Below, piece by piece: positions 18,248-25,499 of a stretch of 45,574 bases of DNA. A program made the translations under genes and the position numbers. The DNA is from Deltaproteobacteria bacterium HGW-Deltaproteobacteria-19 (GTDB lineage: Bacteria > Desulfobacterota > Syntrophia > Syntrophales > PHBD01), in NCBI GenBank assembly GCA_002841865.1, contig PHBD01000028.1, positions 1-45,574 of the forward strand. Reading direction: 5' to 3'. Under the pieces are notes generated by a model that searched no databases, was not told the DNA's origin, and saw only the letters and a list, made by a program, of their open reading frames with translations. Every line of letters starts with the position of its first letter. Positions within the stretch are counted from its first letter, which is position 1.

Positions 18248-18820
18248 ATGAGGGTGATCGGCGGCATTTCCCGCGGGAAGCGGCTCTTCGTCCCGAAGGG
18301 AAACCTGGCAAGGCCGACTTCCGACCGGATCCGGGAAGCCCTGTTCAACATCCTTCGGGATGTCCGGGGATTTGCCTTTCTGGATCTCTATGCCGGTTCC
18401 GGGGCCGTCGGCATCGAGGCCCTGAGCAGGGGAGCCGCCCGGTCGGTTTTCGTGGAGCAGGACCTGCGGATGGCGGAGTCCCTGAAGAGAAACATCAGGG
18501 AATGTGGTTTTGACAGAGCGTCGGAGGTTCTCGAAACCGACGCCCGCACCGGCATCCGGCGGCTCTCCCGACGGGGGGAGCGTTTCGACCTGGTATTTGC
18601 CGATCCGCCCTACGCCGCGAACCGGGTCGGCGACATCCTGAAGGAAACGGCCGAGTGGCCGCTCCTGGTCCCGGAAGGGCTGCTGGTGATTCAGCATTCG
18701 GTAAGGGAAGAACAGGTGGGTACGGCGGCGGGGGGTTGGAACTGTTCGGACACAAGACGGTACGGAGACACGGTACTGTCCTTCTATGAAATGACTGCGC
18801 GCGGAGAAAATTACGCATGA
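18248..18820 (+). CDS. rsmD: 16S rRNA (guanine966-N2)-methyltransferase
   Basis: The 190-residue SAM-dependent enzyme methylates G966 of 16S rRNA. I start at ATG 18248 because MRVIGGISRGKRL matches the usual RsmD N-terminus and GGGGAGG lies nine bases upstream; ATG 18227 is possible. PTSDRIREALFNIL, DLYAGSGAVGIEALSRGA (SAM loop) and the catalytic DPPY at 119-122 are present. It overlaps coaD by four bases, a very common pairing. Confidence 0.94.
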   Translation: MRVIGGISRGKRLFVPKGNLARPTSDRIREALFNILRDVRGFAFLDLYAGSGAVGIEALSRGAARSVFVEQDLRMAESLKRNIRECGFDRASEVLETDARTGIRRLSRRGERFDLVFADPPYAANRVGDILKETAEWPLLVPEGLLVIQHSVREEQVGTAAGGWNCSDTRRYGDTVLSFYEMTARGENYA

Positions 18821-19314
18821 AAAAGATCGCTGTTTATCCCGGTTCATTCGATCCCATCACGAACGGCCATATCGACATCATCGAACGGGGGCTCCGGATT
18901 TTCGACGAACTGGTGGTCCTTGTGGCGTACAACCCCAACAAGGCATCCCTCTTCACCGTCCAGGAGCGGATGGACCTGATTCATGAGGTTCTCAAGGAAT
19001 CGGTCCACGACTGGGAGCGGGTCCGGGTGGACAGCTTCGCGGGACTGCTGGTCGATTATGCCCGCAACACGGGCGCCGGTGTGATCCTGAGAGGCCTCCG
19101 GGCCGTGTCCGACTTCGAGTACGAGTTCCAGATGGCCCTCATCAACCGCCGCCTCAACCGCGACGTCGAGACGGTCTTCCTCATGACGGGCTACAAATGG
19201 TTCTACACCAGCTCCAACCTCATCAAGGAGGCGGCCAGCCTGGGCGGTTCCGTTCGGGGCCTGGTGCCGGATCTCATCCACAGGAAACTGCAGGAAAAAT
19301 TTGCCAAGAAATAG
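18817..19314 (+). CDS. coaD: Phosphopantetheine adenylyltransferase
   Basis: The 165-residue enzyme makes dephospho-CoA from 4'-phosphopantetheine and ATP. YPGSFDPITNGHIDII contains the nucleotidyltransferase TxGH-type motif (Thr15, His18). GLRAVSDFEYEFQMALINRRL and YKWFYTSSNLIKEAASLGG are diagnostic. It overlaps rsmD by an ATGA junction. Confidence 0.97.
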   Translation: MKKIAVYPGSFDPITNGHIDIIERGLRIFDELVVLVAYNPNKASLFTVQERMDLIHEVLKESVHDWERVRVDSFAGLLVDYARNTGAGVILRGLRAVSDFEYEFQMALINRRLNRDVETVFLMTGYKWFYTSSNLIKEAASLGGSVRGLVPDLIHRKLQEKFAKK

Positions 19315-19326
19315 GGAACGAAAACC

Positions 19327-20520
19327 ATGAAATTGTCACCTCGAGCAACACTCATCAAACCGTCTCCGACTTTGGCCGTAACGGCGAAAGCGGCGGCCCT
19401 CAAGGCGGCCGGCCGGGACATCGTCGGTTTCGGAGCGGGAGAACCCGATTTCGATACGCCCGAGCACATCAAGCAGGCCGCCGTGGAGGCCATCCGGGCT
19501 GGTTTCACGAAATATACTCCCGTGGGGGGGATCGATGACCTGAAAGATGCCATCATCGCCAAGCTGATCCGCGACAATGGTCTGGCATACGGCCGTCCAG
19601 AAATCATGGTCTCCTGCGGGGCGAAACACAGTCTATACAACGTAGCCCAGGTCCTCTTCGGCGACGGGGATGAGGTGATCGTGCCGGCGCCCTACTGGGT
19701 GTCCTACCCGGATCTGGTGGTCCTGGCGGGGGGTACGCCGGTGATCCTCCCGACGGAAGAGAAGGACGGCTTCAAGGTTCGCCCGGAAGCGCTCCGGAAA
19801 GCCGTCACGGCAAAGACGAAGGCCCTCATCCTGAACAGCCCCTCCAACCCGACGGGCTCGGCCTATACGGAGGCGGAGCTGAAAGCCCTGGCGGAGGTTG
19901 TCCTGGCAACGGGAATCCTGGTGATCACCGACGACATCTACGAGAAGATCCTTTACGACGAGCGGAAGTTCGCCAACATCGTCAGTGTTGACGGACGCCT
20001 GAAGGATCAGGCCATCGTCGTGAACGGCGTGTCAAAGGCGTACGCGATGACGGGCTGGCGGATCGGCTATGCCGCAGGCCCCCGGGAAGTCATCAAGGCG
20101 GCGACGGACCTCCAGAGCCAGAACACGTCCAATCCGACCTCCATTGCCCAGAAGGCCTCGGTGGCGGCCCTGAACGGCGATCCGTCCGTGGTGGACGCCA
20201 TGGTGGTGGAATTCCAGAAACGGCGCGACGTCATTGCCGCCGGGCTGAACGCGGTTCCGGGCGTGTCCTGCCGCCTGCCTGAGGGCGCCTTCTACGTCTT
20301 TCCAAACGTGGAAGGACTATTCGGCCGCGCGTGGCGGGGCAAGACCCTCGGAAGCTCCACCGACGTAACGGAATTCCTGCTGGAGGAGGCGAACGTGGCG
20401 GTGGTGCCCGGGATCGCCTTCGGCGATGACCGGTTCATCCGCCTTTCCTATGCCACCTCCATGAAAAACATCGAGGAAGGGCTGCGCCGGTTCGCCAAGG
20501 CCGTCGCGAGCCTCGGCTGA
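19327..20520 (+). CDS. Pyridoxal-phosphate aspartate aminotransferase (class I/II)
   Basis: The 397-residue fold-type I aminotransferase begins 12 bases after coaD. PLP-binding landmarks are GAGEPDFDTPEHIK, NSPSNPTGSAY, ITDDIYEKILYDE and SKAYAMTGWRIGYAAGP, with Lys237 as the Schiff-base lysine. The C-terminal RLSYATSMKNIEEGLRRF supplies the substrate-carboxylate Arg. These are the features of subgroup Ib aspartate aminotransferases, which make aspartate from oxaloacetate. Some members also accept prephenate or other acids, so specificity is inferred. Confidence 0.9.
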   Translation: MKLSPRATLIKPSPTLAVTAKAAALKAAGRDIVGFGAGEPDFDTPEHIKQAAVEAIRAGFTKYTPVGGIDDLKDAIIAKLIRDNGLAYGRPEIMVSCGAKHSLYNVAQVLFGDGDEVIVPAPYWVSYPDLVVLAGGTPVILPTEEKDGFKVRPEALRKAVTAKTKALILNSPSNPTGSAYTEAELKALAEVVLATGILVITDDIYEKILYDERKFANIVSVDGRLKDQAIVVNGVSKAYAMTGWRIGYAAGPREVIKAATDLQSQNTSNPTSIAQKASVAALNGDPSVVDAMVVEFQKRRDVIAAGLNAVPGVSCRLPEGAFYVFPNVEGLFGRAWRGKTLGSSTDVTEFLLEEANVAVVPGIAFGDDRFIRLSYATSMKNIEEGLRRFAKAVASLG

Positions 20521-20529
20521 ACAAAACTC

Positions 20530-20576
20530 GGGGGGCAGATGTTCGTCTGTCCTCCGCACCTTTCCCCTCTTTTTTT
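20530..20576 (+). terminator. Possible terminator after the aminotransferase gene
   Basis: A ten-pair hairpin with two G-T pairs (20530-20539 with 20546-20555, loop TGTTCG) is followed after 14 bases by a seven-T run (20570-20576). The delay between stem and T tract makes it imperfect. Confidence 0.45.
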
Positions 20577-20659
20577 CCCTTCCAGACGCAGGCATTCGCC
20601 AGGAGCATTGTGTAACTCAGTTCTACTGTTCCCTTGTGTTTTTCCTTGCTTTGAGCGTC

Positions 20660-20683
20660 CTGTCACGGGGGCTGTCACGGGGG
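20660..20683 (+). repeat. Two tandem 12-bp units
   Basis: CTGTCACGGGGG is repeated exactly (20660-20671 and 20672-20683) in the noncoding gap between the aminotransferase and metK genes. Confidence 0.6.
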
Positions 20684-20802
20684 TTCCCGCCGTCGCGGCC
20701 ATTTTTCCGCGATCCGCCGTTGATGGCCACTCAGGCAGGAGGGATGGAAAAATGTCCTAATCGCTCCTCTGGGAACCCCCGGCCGCGCCCCCGCGGATGG
20801 CG

Positions 20803-20980
20803 GGGAGTGGGGCTTCCCGGAGCGCGAATAGAGGCTTTTTCGGGGCACCCTGCCGTCGCAGTGCAGCGCCCGCAAAGTCATCTGTCTGAGCGCCGCCAGG
20901 CGCGAGTTATGACTTTGCAGCGGAGCGAGACGCTGCAGGGTCGAAAAAACTCTTCTGAGCGCGAGGGAAGCCCCTCTCCA
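20803..20980. repeat. Nested imperfect inverted repeat of about 180 bp
   Basis: Two arms of roughly 85-90 bases face each other around a GCCA loop (20895-20898). Matching blocks from the outside in are GGGGCTTCCC (left arm, from 20809) with GGGAAGCCCC (right arm); a TTTTTCG block with CGAAAAA; ACCCTGC (from 20847) with GCAGGGT; GCAAAGTCAT (20872-20881) with ATGACTTTGC (20909-20918), perfect; and GCGCC (20890-20894) with GGCGC (20899-20903), perfect. It lies between convergent genes and encodes nothing convincing. It could be a degenerate transposon-derived MITE or a structured transcript. Confidence 0.7.
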
Positions 20981-21030
20981 GGCTGACCGACAAAAGGCGA
21001 TCCGGCTGGTGGGGGAGAAAAGGAAAAAGG

Positions 21031-21095
21031 AAGGGGGCGGATTCGAAAATCCGCCCCCTCGGAAAGGGGTGGGGAACAGGCTCTTGCCTGTCCCC
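21031..21095 (-). terminator. Terminator hairpins downstream of metK
   Basis: Read on the minus strand, metK is followed by a hairpin with one bulge (21071-21081 with 21086-21095). A perfect 12-bp stem follows (21032-21043 with 21048-21059, loop of four), and then a pyrimidine-rich tract with a run of five Ts (+ strand 21015-21031). The second stem is the likely terminator. Confidence 0.65.
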
Positions 21096-21103
21096 TCAAT
21101 CGG

Positions 21104-22285
21104 TTAGATGCCTGCGTCTTTCTTCAGCTTCTTTGCCAGGTCCGTCTTTTCCCAGCGGTAATTGTCCATGAACAGGGTCACGGGGATCTTCCGGTAGACG
21201 TTCCCGCTCAGGAGGTCGAACCGCTCGATCATCCCGGCGGGGGTCAGATCGAAATTGCTCTCGACGATCTTTTCGAGTTTCCTGCTCGGAACCTTTCCTG
21301 TTCCGAACGTGTCGATATAGATCGAGAAGGGCTTCGCGATGCCGATGGCGTAGGCAAGCTGGACGGAGCATTTTGCAGCCAGGCCGGCGGCGACGATGTT
21401 CTTGGCCACGTACCGGGCGCCGAAGGCGGCGGAGCAGTCCACCTTTTCCGGCGACTTGTTCACCACGGAGCCGCCGCCCAATTGGGCTCCCGGATAGCCG
21501 CCGTAGAACTGGACCACGAGCTTGCGGCCCGTCACACCGGAATCGGCGGCGCTGCAGGAATTGATCGCCTCCCACTCCCCGGTGGGGTTGCAGAGGAATT
21601 CCGTCTTCTTGTCCACCCAGTCGGCGAGGCAGTCGAAGGCAATCTTTTTCGCCCTGGTCTCCACGGCCGATTTTTTCCCCTTCACAAAGCGGTAATCGAT
21701 GGCGTTGGACATCAGGACCTTGGCGAGCCTTATCGGCTTCCCCGTTTTGTCGTCGTATTCAACGGAGACCTGGCCCTTCCCGTCGGGGGCGAAGATGGGG
21801 TCCTTCAGCGCTTCGAAGGTACGCATCATCCGGCTGACGAGGACATAGGGAAGGGGGAGCAGCTCCGGCGTCTCGTCACAGGCGAATCCGTACATGATGC
21901 CCTGGTCGCCGGCCCCGATTTCCTTGTGTTTCCCGAGATCGCCCCGGGTGCCGATGTTGATGTTGGGAGACTGGGGGATGATGGCGTTCATGATTCCCAT
22001 GGAGTTCCCGTTCAGGCCGACGGCGGCGTCGTTGTATCCCAGGCCCAGGACGGTCTTGCGGACTACTTTGTCGATATCGATGTAGACCCGGGTGCTCACC
22101 TCGCCCCCGACGACGCAGAGTCCCTTGCCGAGAAACACCTCGACGCCGCAGTGAGGCATGGTGTTGATGTCCATCTTCTTCCGTTCCTTCTCCGCGTCCA
22201 GAATCTCCGCGATGATGTGGGCGGCGATCATGTCCGCCACGATATCGGGGTGTCCAACCTTGATGCTTTCCGATGAAATCTGCAT
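21104..22285 (-). CDS. metK: S-adenosylmethionine synthetase (divergent form)
   Basis: The 393-residue enzyme makes SAM from methionine and ATP. Recognisable landmarks are SSESIKVGHPD (His12, Asp14), GAGDQGIMYGFA, GKGQVSVEYDD, GVTGRK, VNKSPEKVDCSAAFGARYVAKNIVAAG, FGTGKVP and the C-terminal YRWEKTD. The active-site Lys, Arg and Asp residues I can align are kept. Several positions differ from typical bacterial MetK: GHPDI for GHPDK, NSCSAADSGVTGRK for GPxGDxGLTGRK, and DCSAA for DRSAA. It is therefore a distinct lineage of the family. The gene is monocistronic on the minus strand, opposite its neighbours. Its leader carries a riboswitch-like element with a terminator. Confidence 0.9.
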   Translation of the reverse strand: MQISSESIKVGHPDIVADMIAAHIIAEILDAEKERKKMDINTMPHCGVEVFLGKGLCVVGGEVSTRVYIDIDKVVRKTVLGLGYNDAAVGLNGNSMGIMNAIIPQSPNINIGTRGDLGKHKEIGAGDQGIMYGFACDETPELLPLPYVLVSRMMRTFEALKDPIFAPDGKGQVSVEYDDKTGKPIRLAKVLMSNAIDYRFVKGKKSAVETRAKKIAFDCLADWVDKKTEFLCNPTGEWEAINSCSAADSGVTGRKLVVQFYGGYPGAQLGGGSVVNKSPEKVDCSAAFGARYVAKNIVAAGLAAKCSVQLAYAIGIAKPFSIYIDTFGTGKVPSRKLEKIVESNFDLTPAGMIERFDLLSGNVYRKIPVTLFMDNYRWEKTDLAKKLKKDAGI

Positions 22286-22356
22286 GTTTTCTTATCCTTT
22301 CTTCTGTCAGGTTCCGTAGTTCCCAAACCAATGAGCCCGGGGGCTTTTGAACGGCC

Positions 22357-22385
22357 AAAAAAAAGCCCACGCTGAAGCGCAGGCT
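22357..22385 (-). terminator. Intrinsic terminator inside the metK leader (attenuator)
   Basis: On the minus strand AGCCTGCGC pairs with GCGTGGGCT (+ strand 22364-22385; nine pairs including two G-T; loop TTCA) and is followed by eight Ts (+ strand 22357-22364). It sits between the aptamer-like element and the metK start, about 70 bases upstream of the gene, which is the expected place for a transcriptional off-switch. Confidence 0.75.
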
Positions 22386-22400
22386 GAAACGGACGGATTG

Positions 22401-22455
22401 GTTCGGCGCTTTAGCACATTTGTATAGCGGAGCAATTTACCTTTAAATTCCCGCT
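22401..22455 (-). promoter_or_regulatory. Candidate SAM-II/SAM-V type riboswitch aptamer upstream of metK
   Basis: On the minus strand a stem AGCGG/CCGCT (+ 22451-22455 with 22426-22430) encloses a loop containing AATTTAAAGGTAAATTGCT. It is followed by ACAAATGTGCTAAAGCGCC. SAM-II and SAM-V aptamers have the same order: a stem, a loop with a TTTAA..GTA.TTGC-like segment, then (T)AAATGT(A)GCTAAA, which folds back as a pseudoknot. Here GG of the loop could pair with CC at the 3' end. The element lies at the predicted transcript start, upstream of an intrinsic terminator and a SAM synthetase gene. The class call is by eye. Confidence 0.6.
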
Positions 22456-22464
22456 GTCGCGGAT

Positions 22465-22493
22465 GCCGTATCGCACAAGAGGGGATGTGTCAA
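22465..22493 (-). promoter_or_regulatory. Promoter of metK
   Basis: On the minus strand a perfect TTGACA (+ 22488-22493) is followed after 17 bases by TACGGC (+ 22465-22470). Predicted transcription would begin about 22457, immediately before the aptamer-like stem. The -10 is poor but the -35, spacing and position agree. Confidence 0.5.
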
Positions 22494-22527
22494 GGAAAAA
22501 GAGCCTGACCCGGGGGAAAATGGCCGG

Positions 22528-22556
22528 TTGATCGGCGCACCCCTTCGTGTTATAAG
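22528..22556 (+). promoter_or_regulatory. Promoter of ispG
   Basis: TTGATC (22528-22533), 17 bases, then TATAAG (22551-22556), about 40 bases before the ispG start. It is divergent from the metK promoter. Confidence 0.6.
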
Positions 22557-22600
22557 AAAACCCTCCTTCATTTAGGCAGTTTCATTCCCGGAGTCCGTCC

Positions 22601-23677
22601 TTGGAGAGATCCATCAGAAGAAGGCAAACCCGTTCCGTCTTGATCGGCGGTGTGCAAATCGGTGGAGATGCGCCGGTGGTCGTCCAGTCCATGACCTCGA
22701 CGGACACCCGCAATGTGGAGGCAACGGTCCGGCAGATCGGCGCCCTTCAGGAGGCCGGGTGCGAGATCGTACGAGCGGCCGTGCCGGACGAGGAGGCCGC
22801 CCTGGCCCTGAAGGCGATCCGCGAGCGGATATCGCTGCCCCTGGTTGCAGACATCCACTTCGACCACCGGCTGGCCCTGGCGGCCATGGAAAGCGGCGCT
22901 GACGCCATCCGGATCAATCCCGGCAACATGAAGCGGGAGAAGCTTCCCGAAGTTGTGCGCGCGGCGGGGGAGCGTGGGATTCCAATCCGTGTCGGCATCA
23001 ATGCCGGCTCCCTGGAGAAGGACCTGCTGGACCGGTACGGCGGTCCCGTGGCGGAGGCCCTGGTGGAGAGCGCCCTCCGAAACGTGCGGCTGCTTGAAGA
23101 TCTTGGATTTACAGCCATCAAGGTGTCCCTCAAGTCCTCCGACGTGCCGACCATGATCGAGGCCTACCGGGAGATCTCACGCCTTACGGACTATCCGCTC
23201 CACGTGGGCGTCACCGAGGCGGGGACGCTGCTCAATTCCGCCGTCAAGTCCGCCATCGGCATCGGGACGCTGCTCTACGAGGGCATTGGCGACACGATCC
23301 GGGTGTCCGTCACCGGGGACCCGGTCCCGGAGGTCCGCATCGCCTACGGAATCCTCCGTGCCCTGAACATCCGGGCCGTCGGCCCCGACATCATTGCCTG
23401 CCCCACCTGCGGGCGCTGCGAGATCGACCTCCTGTCCGTCGCCGAGGAGGTGGAGCGGCGGGTTGCCGGCATGCGGGAGCCCCTGAAGATCGCCATCATG
23501 GGCTGCGTCGTCAACGGTCCCGGAGAGGCAGCGGAAGCGGATATCGGCATTGCCGGCGGGAAGCGGGCCGGTATGCTCTTCAAAAAGGGAAAACCCGTCC
23601 GGAAGGTTGCCGAGGGAGACCTGGTAAAAGCGCTCCTGGAGGAACTGGCCGCCATGACCGGCCGCCGGACGCTCTGA
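22601..23677 (+). CDS. ispG: 4-hydroxy-3-methylbut-2-en-1-yl diphosphate synthase
   Basis: The 358-residue iron-sulfur enzyme catalyses the penultimate step of the MEP pathway. The start is TTG 22601, with GGAG about nine bases upstream; no suitable ATG precedes VLIGGVQIGG. VVQSMTSTDTRN, DIHFDHRLA and RINPGNM are TIM-barrel landmarks. Cluster ligands are visible as Cys267 and Cys270 (CPTCGRC), Cys302 (MGCVVNGPGE) and Glu309. It is the compact two-domain bacterial form. The electron donor is not encoded nearby. Confidence 0.95.
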   Translation: MERSIRRRQTRSVLIGGVQIGGDAPVVVQSMTSTDTRNVEATVRQIGALQEAGCEIVRAAVPDEEAALALKAIRERISLPLVADIHFDHRLALAAMESGADAIRINPGNMKREKLPEVVRAAGERGIPIRVGINAGSLEKDLLDRYGGPVAEALVESALRNVRLLEDLGFTAIKVSLKSSDVPTMIEAYREISRLTDYPLHVGVTEAGTLLNSAVKSAIGIGTLLYEGIGDTIRVSVTGDPVPEVRIAYGILRALNIRAVGPDIIACPTCGRCEIDLLSVAEEVERRVAGMREPLKIAIMGCVVNGPGEAAEADIGIAGGKRAGMLFKKGKPVRKVAEGDLVKALLEELAAMTGRRTL

Positions 23678-23728
23678 TCGCAGTTGTTCTTTCGTGCCGA
23701 GGCACAAACAACCATACGAGGAGGATCC

Positions 23729-25450
23729 ATGCGTTATTCCAATATGTTTCTGCCCACGGTCCGGGAGGTTCCGTCCGATGCGGATGTCATCAGCCATCAG
23801 CTCATGATCCGGTCGGGCTTGATTCGCAAGCTAACCAGCGGCGTTTACACGTATCTTCCCGTGGGATACCGCGTCATCCGGAAATTCGAACAGATTGTCC
23901 GGGAGGAGATGAATCGTGCCGGGGCCCAGGAGGTCTTCATGCCCACCGTGCAGCCGGCGGAACTCTGGCAGGAGTCGGGCCGGTGGGTCCACTACGGCAA
24001 GGAGCTTCTCCGTTTCCGGGACCGTCATGACCGGGAGTGCTGCCTCGGGCCGACCCACGAGGAGGTCATCACCGACCTGGTGCGGAACGAGATCAAGACC
24101 TACCGCCAGCTCCCCCGGAACCTCTACCAGATCCAGACGAAATTCCGGGACGAGATCCGCCCTCGCTTCGGCGTCATGCGCTGCCGCGAATTCGGCATGA
24201 AGGACGCTTACAGCTTCGACATCGACAGCGAGGCGGCCGATCTCAGCTACCAGAAGATGTTCGACGCCTACAACCGGATCTTCGCCCGCTGCGGCCTGAA
24301 ATTCCGGCCTGTCGAGGCCGATTCGGGGGCCATCGGCGGAAGCTTCTCCCACGAGTTCCTCGTCGTCGCCGACACGGGCGAGGACGGAATGGTCTACTGC
24401 GAATCCTGCAGCTATGCAGCCAACCTGGAGAAGGCGGAGATTGCGCGGCCGGCCGAGCCGGCGCCCGTGGCCTCTGCAAAGGCCGTCGAGGAGGTCCACA
24501 CGCCGGACGTCCGGACCATCGAGGAGGTCTGCGCCTTCCTGAACGTGACCCCCCGGGAGGTCGTCAAGACGCTCATCTACACTGCCGACGGCAATGCCGT
24601 TGCGGTCCTGATCCGGGGCGACCACGAGGTGAACGAGATCAAGGTGAAGAACCTCCTGGGCTGCGACTCCCTGGAGATGGCCATGGAGGACATGATCGTC
24701 GAGGTGGCAAATGCCCCCCGCGGCTTCGTCGGCGCCGTCGGCATCCGGTGTCCCGTCTACGCCGACTATTCCCTGATCGGGATGGCAGACTTCGTCATGG
24801 GGGCCAACAAGGAGGACCACCACCTCCGGAACGTCAACATGGGGCGGGATTTCTCCGTGAAGGCCTTCGCGGATCTCCGGACCATCCGTGACGAGGACCC
24901 CTGTCCGCGTTGCGGAAAGACCCTGCATTTTGCCCGGGGCATCGAGGTCGGCCACGTCTTCAAACTCGGCCTCAAGTACAGCAAGGCCATGCGGGCCGTC
25001 TACCTGGACCGGAACGGCAAGGAACAGTTCATGGTCATGGGCTGCTACGGCATCGGCATCGGACGGACGGTGGCGGCCACGATCGAGCAGAACAACGACA
25101 CCGCGGGGATCGTGTGGCCCATGCCGCTGGCGCCCTACCAGGTCATCGTCACGCCGACGAACGTGAACGACGGGGCTCTCGCCAAGGCAGCCGAGAAGCT
25201 TTACGACTCCTGGATTGCCCGGGGGATCGAAGCGATCCTGGACGATCGGGACGAGCGGGCGGGGGTCAAGTTCATGGATGCCGACCTTATCGGCATTCCC
25301 CTCCGGGTCACGGTGGGGCCGAAGCGCCTGGCCGAGGGGAAGGTGGAGGTGCGGTTCCGCCGGACCGGCGAGGTCCATGTCCTGCCCCTGGACGAGGCCG
25401 TTGAATTTGTCGTCCGCGCCGTCCAGGATGGAATGAAGGCTCCGGAGTGA
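23729..25450 (+). CDS. proS: Prolyl-tRNA synthetase (bacterial type, with editing domain)
   Basis: The 573-residue class II synthetase charges tRNA-Pro. ATG 23729 follows CGAGGAGGAT. The N-terminal catalytic half has LGPTHEEVITDLVRNEI and RDEIRPRFGVMRCREFGMKDAYSFD (motif 2). A YbaK-like editing insertion spans about residues 230-385 (VKTLIYTADGNAVAVLIRGDHEVNEIK). Motif 3 is CYGIGIGRTVAATIEQ, followed by the anticodon-binding domain. The cognate tRNA-Pro(UGG) is at 29951. Confidence 0.97.
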   Translation: MRYSNMFLPTVREVPSDADVISHQLMIRSGLIRKLTSGVYTYLPVGYRVIRKFEQIVREEMNRAGAQEVFMPTVQPAELWQESGRWVHYGKELLRFRDRHDRECCLGPTHEEVITDLVRNEIKTYRQLPRNLYQIQTKFRDEIRPRFGVMRCREFGMKDAYSFDIDSEAADLSYQKMFDAYNRIFARCGLKFRPVEADSGAIGGSFSHEFLVVADTGEDGMVYCESCSYAANLEKAEIARPAEPAPVASAKAVEEVHTPDVRTIEEVCAFLNVTPREVVKTLIYTADGNAVAVLIRGDHEVNEIKVKNLLGCDSLEMAMEDMIVEVANAPRGFVGAVGIRCPVYADYSLIGMADFVMGANKEDHHLRNVNMGRDFSVKAFADLRTIRDEDPCPRCGKTLHFARGIEVGHVFKLGLKYSKAMRAVYLDRNGKEQFMVMGCYGIGIGRTVAATIEQNNDTAGIVWPMPLAPYQVIVTPTNVNDGALAKAAEKLYDSWIARGIEAILDDRDERAGVKFMDADLIGIPLRVTVGPKRLAEGKVEVRFRRTGEVHVLPLDEAVEFVVRAVQDGMKAPE

Positions 25451-25499
25451 GCCCCCGGAGCAGAGACGCCAGGGACGTGAAGATCGGAACGGACGGTTC

